Below are positions 49,777 to 56,437 of a DNA stretch of 56,437 nucleotides, one piece after another (the first letter of the stretch is position 1; every line of letters begins with the position of its first letter). The position numbers and the translations under genes are program-made. The notes below the pieces were generated by a model. The model was not told the DNA's origin, did not search any database, and worked only from the letters and a program-made list of their open reading frames with translations. Origin of the DNA: an uncultured Treponema sp. Lineage in GTDB: Bacteria; Spirochaetota; Spirochaetia; Treponematales; Treponemataceae. Location: contig CALDIB010000040.1 of NCBI GenBank assembly GCA_937902125.1, forward strand, positions 1 through 56,437, given 5' to 3'.

Positions 49777-50880
49777 ATGAAGTTTGCAATCGACACCTTT
49801 GCCTGCGACGGCGGAAAAAGCGGCTTTGGCTCTTACCTTTTAAATTTGACGGCCAAATTGCCCCGGCTTGAAGGCGCGGAATACATGCTTTTTGGGCCGC
49901 CACTTGACAGATACACTTACTCAAACGACATTCCCTTTGCCGATGTCCGCTGCGGAGAGTCGATGAACGCGATGCGCTTTTGGCACAATTTTTACGCCCC
50001 GGGCTTTTACAAAAGAAAAAAAGTTTCGGCGGTCTTGTATCCGGCGGCCGCGCGGCTTTTGCCTTCCAGCTTTGAAGTTCCAGGCGCGGCGGTTTTGCAC
50101 GATTCCCTTAGCGCTCTTTTGGCCAAGGCAAAGTTCGCCCACCGCATGACTTTGCGGGGCTTTGAGCGGGTTCAAAAAATCATCGTTCCCACAAATTTCA
50201 TAAAGAACGACCTTTTGCGCCTTGGCTTTGACGGAAAGAAAATTCAAGTTGTCCGCCACGGAATCGACCACAACCGCTTTTACCAGCGGCCGCTTGAGGA
50301 CGAGGCTTTGACAAACTTGCGCCCCTTCGCCATAAAAAGGCCTTACATGATTTATCCTTCCAGCGTGAGCGGGGAGGGGAAAAAGCACATAGAGCTTATA
50401 AAGGCTTTTGAGATTTTTAAAAAGCGGACGGGCGCTCCCCACCGCTTGGTTTTGGCCGGAGCGGAAAAGGCTTGGACAGAGCAAGTTCGCGCCGCGGCCT
50501 TGGCCTCCTCCGTTTCATCCGACATTTTCATAACGGGATTTTTTCCCAGCGAGGGATTTCCAATTTTGCTTTCAGGCGCGGACGCCTGCGTCTTTCCGTC
50601 AACGCAAGAAGGTGTGGGCATTCCCGTTGTGGAAGCCATGGCTTCGGGCGTTCCTGTGGCCGCGGCCGCCGCGGGAGCTTTGCCGGAAATTTGCGCGGGC
50701 AAGGCGGCTTTGTTCGACAGCGACAATTTGGAAGAAATGGCCTGCGCCATGGAAAAGGTTCTCTTTGACCAAAAGGCCCGCCAAAACATGATTTCGGAGG
50801 GCCTTTTGTGGAGCAAAAAATTCGATTGGGAAATTTGCGCCAAAGAAACTGTTGAAATTCTAAAAGGCTTGAGCCTGTAA
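49777..50880 (+). CDS. GT4-type glycosyltransferase
   Basis: A 367-residue GT-B glycosyltransferase. The N-terminal domain has a Gly-rich SGFGSYLLNLTAKLP; VPTNFIKNDLLRLG and VRHGIDHNRFY form the interdomain start; the donor-binding C-terminal domain has GFFPSEGFPILLSGADACVF, PSTQEGVGIPVVEAMASG (the EGxGxPxxEAMA signature) and VPVAAAAAGALPEI. It transfers a sugar from a nucleotide donor, probably for surface glycan or glycolipid; acceptor unknown. No other glycan genes are adjacent. The start at 49777 fits the promoter; an upstream reading to 49657 would cross the divergent helicase promoter. Confidence 0.88.
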   Translation: MKFAIDTFACDGGKSGFGSYLLNLTAKLPRLEGAEYMLFGPPLDRYTYSNDIPFADVRCGESMNAMRFWHNFYAPGFYKRKKVSAVLYPAAARLLPSSFEVPGAAVLHDSLSALLAKAKFAHRMTLRGFERVQKIIVPTNFIKNDLLRLGFDGKKIQVVRHGIDHNRFYQRPLEDEALTNLRPFAIKRPYMIYPSSVSGEGKKHIELIKAFEIFKKRTGAPHRLVLAGAEKAWTEQVRAAALASSVSSDIFITGFFPSEGFPILLSGADACVFPSTQEGVGIPVVEAMASGVPVAAAAAGALPEICAGKAALFDSDNLEEMACAMEKVLFDQKARQNMISEGLLWSKKFDWEICAKETVEILKGLSL

Positions 50881-50917
50881 AAGCGGCCTCGATTGTCAAG
50901 GCGCGCCTTGACCAGTC

Positions 50918-52174
50918 TTAGGCGGGCTGCTTTACCACAAGGCTTGCCGGCGCCGGAATCTTTTTGTCTTCGACAAATTCCTTTGTGATTTCAAGCTTCT
51001 TTTTGCCGGGAACGCTGGGAAGCTCGTACATCAAGTCCAAGAGCATTTTTTCGACAATGGCGCGCAAGCCTCGCGCTCCGGTCTTTTGCTTTATGGCGGT
51101 GTCGGCTATGGCGCCTATGGCTTCGTCGGTAAAGGCCAAGTCAACGTCGTCAACGGCAAAAGAGGCCTGGAACTGCTTTGTAATGGCGTTCTTGGGCTGG
51201 GTCAAGATGGCCACCAAGTCGTCCCGGGTAAGGGCCTTTAGCGCCACCGTTATGGGCATTCGTCCAATCAATTCGGGAATCAAGCCAAAGCGAACCAAGT
51301 CGTCGGGAGTGACCTTGTTCAAAAGCTCCATGCGCTCCTCGTCGTTCATGGTGGCCACATTGGAGCCAAAGCCCAAGGAATGTTCCGCCGTTCTTTGCTC
51401 GATTATTTTGTCAAGGCCCACAAAGGCGCCGCCCAAGATGAACAAAATGTTGGTGGTGTCAATCTCAAGCATTTCTTGGTTGGGATGCTTTCTGCCGCCC
51501 TGAGGCGGAACGGAAGCCTTTGTTCCTTCGATAATCTTTAGAAGCGCCTGCTGAACGCCTTCGCCGGAAACGTCCCGGGTGATTGAAGTGTTTTCGCTTT
51601 TCCGCGCGATTTTGTCTATTTCGTCAATGAAAATGATTCCCCGCTCGGCGGCGGCTATGTTTCCGTCGGCGGCGTTAATCAACTTGAGCAAAACGTTCTC
51701 AACGTCTTCGCCCACATAGCCGGCTTCGGTCAAAGTCGTGGCGTCGGCGATGGCGAAGGGAACCTTGAGCCGCTGGGCCAAAGTTCGGGCCAGCAAGGTT
51801 TTTCCGCTTCCAGTGGGGCCAATCAAGAGGATGTTTGACTTTTCTATCTTGACGTCGTCGGCCGCCGCCTTTGACATCAAGGACATCCTTTTGTAGTGGT
51901 TGTAAACGGCCACGCTCAAGGCTTTCTTGGCGTAATCCTGTCCAACAACATATTGGTCAAGGTATTCCTTAAATTCTTTTGGACTGGGAACTTGGCTCAT
52001 TTCAATTTGCTCAACGCCGCCTTCCTCTTCGTCAAGAATCTTTGAGCAAAGTTGGGCGCATTCCTTGCAAATGAAAATTTCCCCTATGCGGCTGGCGGCA
52101 AGCTTTCTGTCCGCGTCGGCGGGCTTTCCGCAAAAGGCGCAAAAGTTGTTGTTTGAAGAGCGGAACAAGCTCAT
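50918..52174 (-). CDS. clpX: ATP-dependent unfoldase ClpX
   Basis: A 418-residue AAA+ protein of normal length. The N-terminal zinc-binding domain has FCAFCG...ICKECAQLC (four Cys). Walker A GPTGSGKTLLARTLA, Walker B IIFIDEIDKIA, sensor region and pore loop typical of ClpX. It unfolds tagged proteins and feeds ClpP. The ATG overlaps the clpP stop by 4 nt, with GGAGG upstream. Convergent with the glycosyltransferase gene. Confidence 0.98.
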   Translation of the reverse strand: MSLFRSSNNNFCAFCGKPADADRKLAASRIGEIFICKECAQLCSKILDEEEGGVEQIEMSQVPSPKEFKEYLDQYVVGQDYAKKALSVAVYNHYKRMSLMSKAAADDVKIEKSNILLIGPTGSGKTLLARTLAQRLKVPFAIADATTLTEAGYVGEDVENVLLKLINAADGNIAAAERGIIFIDEIDKIARKSENTSITRDVSGEGVQQALLKIIEGTKASVPPQGGRKHPNQEMLEIDTTNILFILGGAFVGLDKIIEQRTAEHSLGFGSNVATMNDEERMELLNKVTPDDLVRFGLIPELIGRMPITVALKALTRDDLVAILTQPKNAITKQFQASFAVDDVDLAFTDEAIGAIADTAIKQKTGARGLRAIVEKMLLDLMYELPSVPGKKKLEITKEFVEDKKIPAPASLVVKQPA

Positions 52175-52770
52175 TTTCTTGCCTCCATGATTTGGTCGAT
52201 GATTCCGTATTTAAGGGCGTCGTCGGCGGACATGTAAAAGTCCCGCTCGATGTCTTTGGCTATTGTCTTTTCAGTCTGTCCTGTGGCCGAGGCCAAGTAT
52301 TTGATTGAAAGCTCTTTAAGCCGGATTATTTCTTTTGCTTGAATGGCGATGTCGCTTTCCTGTCCGCCGACGCCGCCTCTGGGCTGGTGAATCATCACGC
52401 GGCTGGAAGGAAGCGCGATTCGCTTGCCCTTTGTTCCTCCTGCCAGCAAGATGGCCGCCATGCTGGCCGCCTGTCCCAAGCAAATTGTCTGGATTGGGCA
52501 GCGCACATACTGCATGGTGTCGTAAATGGCGAGACCGGCCGTCACGGAGCCTCCCGGCGAGTTGATGTACATGTTTATGTCCTTGTCTGGATTTTCGGAT
52601 TCCAAGAACAAAAGCTGCGCCACAACCAAGTCGGCGGTGATGTCGTTGATTTCCCCGTCAACAAAAACAATTCTGTCCTTTAAAAGGCGGGAAAAGATAT
52701 CGTAAGAGCGTTCCCCGTTTCCTGTTCTTTCTATTACATAGGGAACCAATGTGTTCATTTTTTCGTTCAT
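52171..52770 (-). CDS. clpP: ClpP protease subunit
   Basis: A 199-residue serine peptidase. The catalytic Ser is in GQAASMAAILLAGG, His in RVMIHQPRGG, with the Asp later in the SADDALKYGIIDQI context; YINSPGGSVTAGLAIYDTM is the substrate-binding strand. It forms a 14-mer with ClpX. The start is taken as the ATG at 52770, one base after the predicted transcription start; a TTG two codons earlier would lie in the promoter-proximal region. A terminator separates it from tig. Confidence 0.97.
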   Translation of the reverse strand: MNEKMNTLVPYVIERTGNGERSYDIFSRLLKDRIVFVDGEINDITADLVVAQLLFLESENPDKDINMYINSPGGSVTAGLAIYDTMQYVRCPIQTICLGQAASMAAILLAGGTKGKRIALPSSRVMIHQPRGGVGGQESDIAIQAKEIIRLKELSIKYLASATGQTEKTIAKDIERDFYMSADDALKYGIIDQIMEARK

Positions 52771-52777
52771 AAGCAAT

Positions 52778-52806
52778 AATATAGTGAATATTCCTCCAAT
52801 CGTCTA
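52778..52806 (-). promoter_or_regulatory. clpP promoter, predicted leaderless
   Basis: Minus strand: TAGACG (52806-52801), 17-bp spacer, TATATT (52783-52778). Predicted start at 52771, one base before the ATG. A GGAGG inside the spacer is too far upstream (about 22 nt) to act as ribosome binding site. Confidence 0.62.
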
Positions 52807-52815
52807 TGCCTTGGC

Positions 52816-52876
52816 AAAAAAAAGCGGCAAAAAGCCCATGGCGCGTCTTGTCCGCCAGCCTCTTGCCGCCCTTTTT
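52816..52876 (-). terminator. terminator between tig and clpP
   Basis: On the minus strand GCGGCAA (52869-52863 side) pairs with TTGCCGC ahead of T8. The loop is long (about 33 nt) and may fold further. It lies before the clpP promoter. Confidence 0.6.
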
Positions 52877-52888
52877 AGCTTTTGGCCC

Positions 52889-54208
52889 TTAGTTCTGCTT
52901 GAACAAGTCGGCGAATTCCATCTTGTCGCCCTTGGAAACCTTGACTTCCTTGTAAAGAATGTCGTAAAGCTTTTGCTCCTTCACGTTGTCAATCAAGTAT
53001 TCCTTTGAGCGGGGGTCTTCGTAATGCTTTTTGACTTCTTCCACAGTAGAGTTGCTTTGGTCGGCGATTTCCTTGTATTTGGCCTCGATTTCTTCGGGCG
53101 TTACGGAAACGTTTCTTTCGCGGATAAGCTCGTCAACGATTATGCGGCTCTTGAGCATTTTTTCGGAGTCGCCAGTCCACTGCTTTAGCATGTCTTCCTT
53201 TGACTGGCCTGAAGCCGCGATGAGCTTTTCAAGCTGCTCCGGGCTTGTCTGGAACTGCTTGGCCATCATGTCCCAGCGGGCGTTGATTTCCGTGTCAAGC
53301 ATGCTCTGGGGAAGGTCAAAGTGGTTCTTTTCGATAAGCTGGGTAAGAAGGTCGTTGTTCTTGATTTCCCGAACGCGGCGGTCGGCGGCGCTCTTCATGT
53401 TGATTTCAAGGTCTTTCTTAAGGTCGTCCAAGGTCTTGAACTTTTCGCTCACGTCTTGGGCCAAGTCGTCGTCAAGGGCGGGAAGCTTCTTGATTTTTAC
53501 GGCCTTGAGGGTCACCCGGGCTTTTTTTCCGTCCTTTGAAAGTTCCTTTGAGCCGCCCTTTTTCATTCCCGCGATGTCGTCGGAAATTTTGTAGGCGTCG
53601 TCGTCGCCAACGGTGAACACATAGCCGTCCCGCTTTGTTTCGGCCTTTTCGCTTCCGTCGTCGGAAAGCTCCACATAGTCAACGGTGACGATGTCGCCTT
53701 TTTGGGCGGCCTCGTCGTCGCTTCGGTCTTCGATTGTGGCGTTGCGCTCCTGTATGGCCTTAAGCTCGCCTTCAAGCTCCTTGTCGCCGATGGAAACTTG
53801 CGGCTCCTTGACATTGATTCCGCCAAAATTCTTTACGGAAACCTTGGGGAAAACGTCGTATTTCACAGTGTAAGTGAGGTCTTTGTCCAAGTCCAAGACA
53901 GGACTTCCTTCCAAAACCGGCTGGGCGTAGGGAAGGGGGCGCTTGTCCTTTTCGGCCTCGTCCTGAAAAATTTCGTTCAAGGACGAGTCGATGATTTCTC
54001 CCAAAGCGTCGGCTTTGAGAGCCTCGCCGTACTTGCGCTCCAAGACATTGGCGGGAACATGGCCCTTTCTAAAGCCGGGAATCTGGATTTCTTTGGCGAT
54101 TTTGGCCAAGGCGCTCTTGTATGAGGCGGCCACGTCTTCTTTTCCGATTGTCACCGTAAGCTTGACCGACGATTTTTCCTGGGGAGTGAATTCTTTCTTT
54201 AACTGCAT
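52889..54208 (-). CDS. tig: trigger factor
   Basis: A 439-residue ribosome-associated chaperone. The N-terminal ribosome-binding domain has IPGFRKGHVPANVLERKYG (the GFRxGxxP signature) near residue 40. The middle FKBP-type domain has EDRSDDEAAQKGDIVTVDY, with a rather divergent active-site region. The long helical C-terminal arm runs from about 240. It shields nascent chains and may act as prolyl isomerase. GCGAGG precedes the ATG, with a TAAAAT box at 54229-54234. Upstream of clpP-clpX as in most bacteria, but with a terminator between. Confidence 0.95.
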   Translation of the reverse strand: MQLKKEFTPQEKSSVKLTVTIGKEDVAASYKSALAKIAKEIQIPGFRKGHVPANVLERKYGEALKADALGEIIDSSLNEIFQDEAEKDKRPLPYAQPVLEGSPVLDLDKDLTYTVKYDVFPKVSVKNFGGINVKEPQVSIGDKELEGELKAIQERNATIEDRSDDEAAQKGDIVTVDYVELSDDGSEKAETKRDGYVFTVGDDDAYKISDDIAGMKKGGSKELSKDGKKARVTLKAVKIKKLPALDDDLAQDVSEKFKTLDDLKKDLEINMKSAADRRVREIKNNDLLTQLIEKNHFDLPQSMLDTEINARWDMMAKQFQTSPEQLEKLIAASGQSKEDMLKQWTGDSEKMLKSRIIVDELIRERNVSVTPEEIEAKYKEIADQSNSTVEEVKKHYEDPRSKEYLIDNVKEQKLYDILYKEVKVSKGDKMEFADLFKQN

Positions 54209-54240
54209 TTTTGACCTCGCTAAAAATGATTTTAGGCCGC

Positions 54241-54275
54241 CTCAAAAAAGCCGAACTTTTTGGAGGTTCCTTTTA
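54241..54275. repeat. hairpin element (copy 2)
   Basis: CTCAAAAAAG...CTTTTTGGAG followed by GTTCCTTTTA. It shares layout and the GAGGTTCC-TT end with the element at 15644-15676. Confidence 0.5.
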
Positions 54276-54278
54276 GTG

Positions 54279-54313
54279 AAAAAAAAGCGGTCGGGAAACT
54301 TTTCCAGACCGCC
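54279..54313 (-). terminator. terminator of the tRNA-Leu/tRNA-Gly operon
   Basis: Minus strand: GGCGGTC ... GACCGC stem followed by T8, starting 10 nt after tRNA-Gly. Confidence 0.9.
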
Positions 54314-54322
54314 AAATTTTAG

Positions 54323-54394
54323 AGCGGAAAACGGGAGTTGGACCCGCGACATCCACCTTGGCAAGGTGGCGCTCTACCACTGAGCTATTTCCGC
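54323..54394 (-). tRNA. tRNA-Gly (anticodon GCC)
   Basis: Minus strand cloverleaf: acceptor GCGGAAA/TTTCCGC, D-arm AGCTCAGTGGTAGAGC, anticodon stem CCACC/GGTGG with loop TTGCCAA (anticodon GCC), T-arm GCGGG..CCCGT with TTCAA-like loop GGTCCAACT. Discriminator T at 54323; CCA not encoded. Confidence 0.96.
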
Positions 54395-54410
54395 ATGATT
54401 ACACAAAAAG

Positions 54411-54490
54411 TGCGAAAGGAGGGACTTGAACCCTCACGCCGAAGCACTAGATCCTAAGTCTAGCGTGTCTGCCAATTTCACCACTTTCGC
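54411..54490 (-). tRNA. tRNA-Leu (anticodon TAG)
   Basis: Minus strand cloverleaf of 80 nt: acceptor GCGAAAG/CTTTCGC, anticodon stem CTAGA/TCTAG with loop CTTAGGA (anticodon TAG, reads CUA), a variable arm TGCTTCGGCGT, T-loop GTTCAAGTC. CCA not encoded. Confidence 0.95.
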
Positions 54491-54540
54491 TAGCTTTGAA
54501 CCTGTCTGTTATTGAGCAACAGTGTTCAGCGATGTTTAAG

Positions 54541-54569
54541 ACTATATAGAAATCTGTTTTTTATGTCAA
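54541..54569 (-). promoter_or_regulatory. promoter of the tRNA-Leu/tRNA-Gly operon
   Basis: Minus strand: TTGACA (54569-54564), 17-bp spacer, TATAGT (54546-54541). Predicted start near 54534; a leader of about 44 nt precedes tRNA-Leu. Confidence 0.82.
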
Positions 54570-54581
54570 GCGATAAAACCT

Positions 54582-56437
54582 TTAATTCAGAATATTTTTC
54601 CATTCATCAATGATTTTTTCTATCTCTGTAACGTCGTAATTTTGAGTGGCTTCAAGAAGTTTTCTTAGCAACGAAGTCTCAATTTCAGAAATCCTGTAAT
54701 CTTCAAGTTTACGGGCAATTGATTCGATTCTGTCTATGTTTAAGTCTTCGGAAAGGACTTTTATTCTTTTAAGGTATTCAAGTAATTTTTCGCGGCTTAT
54801 TTTTTTTGTATCTGTTTTTTTTGCTGAACCGGGATTGCAGTAGGGCGAAAGGACTGAAATATAGGCTCCATACTGCCTTAAAAGAGCGTCTGTCTGCATG
54901 TGAATCATTACGGAATCCTTTTGGTTTCCGGCTTTTTCAAGGGAGGCGGCTTTTTCAGAAAGCGAATAGGCTCCAATCTGCTTTGCAGTGCTTTTTAGAG
55001 CGTGAACTTCGATTGTGTAGGCAGTCCAGTCTTCGTTTTTTTCGTATTCCTTTATTGCCTGTGCTTTTGTATTTATAGTCCTAAAAAACTCTTTTATTAT
55101 TGTATCAAATAAAGTTTTGCTTCCCAAAAGTTTTACGGCCCTCTTAACGTCTAGGTCTCCAAGTATAGGAAGGGGAGATTCTTTTTCAGAATTTTCCTTT
55201 GAAAGGCTCTGACGGATTATTTTTGAGGCTGGAAGCCATTGCCTTACTTTTGCTGTTATAAGCCTCAGTTCTATAGGTTTTGCTACAAAATCGTTCATTC
55301 CGGACCTTATGAATAAATCCCGTACGTTTCCTACTGCATTTGCAGTAAGTGCAATAATAGGCACGGAATCATAGTCTGGGAACTGCTGTCGTATGGCAAG
55401 TGTTGTTTCTACGCCGTCCATTTCCGGCATCATGTGATCCATGAAAATAAGGTCATATTTTTCACCCTTAATTTTTTGAAGGGCGGCTTTTCCGCTGAGT
55501 ACGCAGTCTATATGCATTTTAAGCGGTTCAAGGAGTCCTTTTGTAACGGAGATGTTGATTGAATTGTCATCAACTACAAGTATTTTTGCATCAGGAGCGG
55601 TAAATCCAAAGTCAGAATCGGTATTCTTGTCTTCCACTGTAAGTTTGTGGTTTAGTACAAGTGCTGTCGTAATTGCAGAAACCGGTTTTTTTACAGCTAT
55701 AAGGTTCTTTATATTGAATTTTTCGGCGCTGAAAAAATCCGTAAGCAGCACGCCGGTAACGTTTTCGTTCTGTTCAAGAACAGTTTTGTCTTCTTCTGTA
55801 AGTTTTTCTTTCTGTATGAAAAAATAGATGTGGCAGTTCCCTTGAGTTTTCCTTATTGCTTCAAGACCTTTTTTTAGTGAAAAATCTTTTTTCAGCACTT
55901 TGTACGGAACTTTAAGGCGTAGCATGTCCTTTATGAACTGGTCTTTTATGTCCGGGCTGTCGATCTGTGCGCATACGGTAAGTTTTTCCGGTTCTGTAAC
56001 TTTAAGGCTGCTGCCACGTGCGGAAACTTCCTGCGGAATCCAGAAGTAAAAGCGGCTTCCTTTTTTGTATTCGCTTTCTACCCAGATTTTTCCGTCCATG
56101 AGTGAAAGCAACTGCTTTGAAATCGTAAGCCCGAGCCCGGTTCCTTCAAGATTTCTGTTTCTCTTACTGTCAAGTTGCTGGAAAGAATTAAAAATTCTGC
56201 TTAAATCTTCGCTCTTTATTCCGATTCCTGTATCTTCCACGCATACCTGAAGGATTATTTCGTCAAATTCTGAATCTTCAAAATCTACGCTTACCTTTAT
56301 GTGTCCTTTAGAAGTAAACTTTGCGGCGTTGTTCATTATGTTGATTAGAATCTGCCTTATTCTCAGGCTGTCGCCGGTCAGTTTTTGCGGTATGTCCGGG
56401 TTTAAGTCCATTATAAGTTCAACGCTTTTGTTTTCTA
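54582..56437 (-). CDS. hybrid sensor histidine kinase (3' part; 5' end outside the window)
   Basis: The frame is open to the window edge (at least 618 residues), so the Met at 56411 is internal. Seen in order: kinase ATPase domain with N box (RQILINIMNNAAKF), G1 VEDTGIGIK, F box, and G2 GTGLGLTIS; a divergent receiver-like region without phospho-Asp (about 130-265); a full receiver domain with ILVVDDN, phospho-Asp in DLIFMDHMMPEMDG and Lys in DFVAKPIE; and an HPt domain with the phospho-His in EVHALKSTAKQIGA. A phosphorelay protein of the BarA/ArcB type. The gene is more AT-rich and uses codons unlike its neighbours. Confidence 0.92.
   Translation of the reverse strand, partial: ENKSVELIMDLNPDIPQKLTGDSLRIRQILINIMNNAAKFTSKGHIKVSVDFEDSEFDEIILQVCVEDTGIGIKSEDLSRIFNSFQQLDSKRNRNLEGTGLGLTISKQLLSLMDGKIWVESEYKKGSRFYFWIPQEVSARGSSLKVTEPEKLTVCAQIDSPDIKDQFIKDMLRLKVPYKVLKKDFSLKKGLEAIRKTQGNCHIYFFIQKEKLTEEDKTVLEQNENVTGVLLTDFFSAEKFNIKNLIAVKKPVSAITTALVLNHKLTVEDKNTDSDFGFTAPDAKILVVDDNSINISVTKGLLEPLKMHIDCVLSGKAALQKIKGEKYDLIFMDHMMPEMDGVETTLAIRQQFPDYDSVPIIALTANAVGNVRDLFIRSGMNDFVAKPIELRLITAKVRQWLPASKIIRQSLSKENSEKESPLPILGDLDVKRAVKLLGSKTLFDTIIKEFFRTINTKAQAIKEYEKNEDWTAYTIEVHALKSTAKQIGAYSLSEKAASLEKAGNQKDSVMIHMQTDALLRQYGAYISVLSPYCNPGSAKKTDTKKISREKLLEYLKRIKVLSEDLNIDRIESIARKLEDYRISEIETSLLRKLLEATQNYDVTEIEKIIDEWKNILN

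Overview
The window reads as ordinary chromosome from a spirochaete, most likely a host-associated Treponema or close relative. This is inferred from gene content, not from a database search: a FliG-like motor protein outside a flagellar operon, many Treponema-style lipoproteins with short lipoboxes, a long Phe-terminated porin, Rpn-type PD-(D/E)XK 'transposase' nucleases, and a 973-residue Smc. Gene density is high, both strands are used, and most operons have 4-base ATGA or GTGA overlaps. No prophage, insertion sequence, CRISPR array or rRNA operon is visible.

Layout. 1-3.0 kb: an MBL-fold hydrolase, tRNA-Arg(CCT) with its terminator, and a secreted GH3 hexosaminidase. 3.2-7.7 kb (accessory): an Rpn-type nuclease, a large modular lipoprotein, and a divergent membrane-anchored SARP-like regulator broken by a frameshift in a T8 run; three direct repeats with 33/32-bp spacing lie between the last two. 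7.8-12 kb: a FliG1-like gene overlapping an M16C metallopeptidase. 12.1-12.3 kb: a 30-codon holin-like toxin gene facing a near-consensus antisense promoter, i.e. a candidate type I toxin-antitoxin locus. 12.5-21.8 kb: porin, a PP2C/SpoIIE phosphatase with CBS-like N-terminus, a small acidic protein, a tocopherol-cyclase-like protein, a WD40-outer-membrane-barrel fusion and two lipoproteins. 21.9-23.0 kb: a second Rpn-like nuclease with five 24-bp tandem repeats. 23.1-33.3 kb: clpB, rlmJ, aldo/keto reductase, nadE, an amino-acid permease fused to a diguanylate cyclase, and tyrS. 33.4-40.2 kb: a ParB-like mini-protein coupled to a class A penicillin-binding protein, aconitase, a lipoprotein and a cytoplasmic protein of unknown role. 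40.2-48.4 kb: a six-gene operon smc - membrane protein - TPR-like lipoprotein - SIMPL lipoprotein - serS - AI-2E-type exporter. 48.4-54.6 kb: RNA helicase, glycosyltransferase, clpP-clpX, tig, and a tRNA-Leu/tRNA-Gly operon. The window ends inside a hybrid histidine kinase of visibly different codon style.

The most interesting cross-cutting signal is promoter placement. Six genes (clpB, nadE, a lipoprotein gene, the RNA helicase, the glycosyltransferase and clpP) have a -10 box ending 6-7 nt before the start codon, most with a -35 box 17 bp further up, so transcription should begin at or one base before the start codon. These would be leaderless mRNAs, next to neighbours with normal Shine-Dalgarno leaders. 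Other points to follow are the candidate toxin-antitoxin pair, the permease-GGDEF fusion, the frameshifted membrane regulator with its repeat array, and the helix-turn-helix-less ParB-like protein with a C-terminal amphipathic tail.
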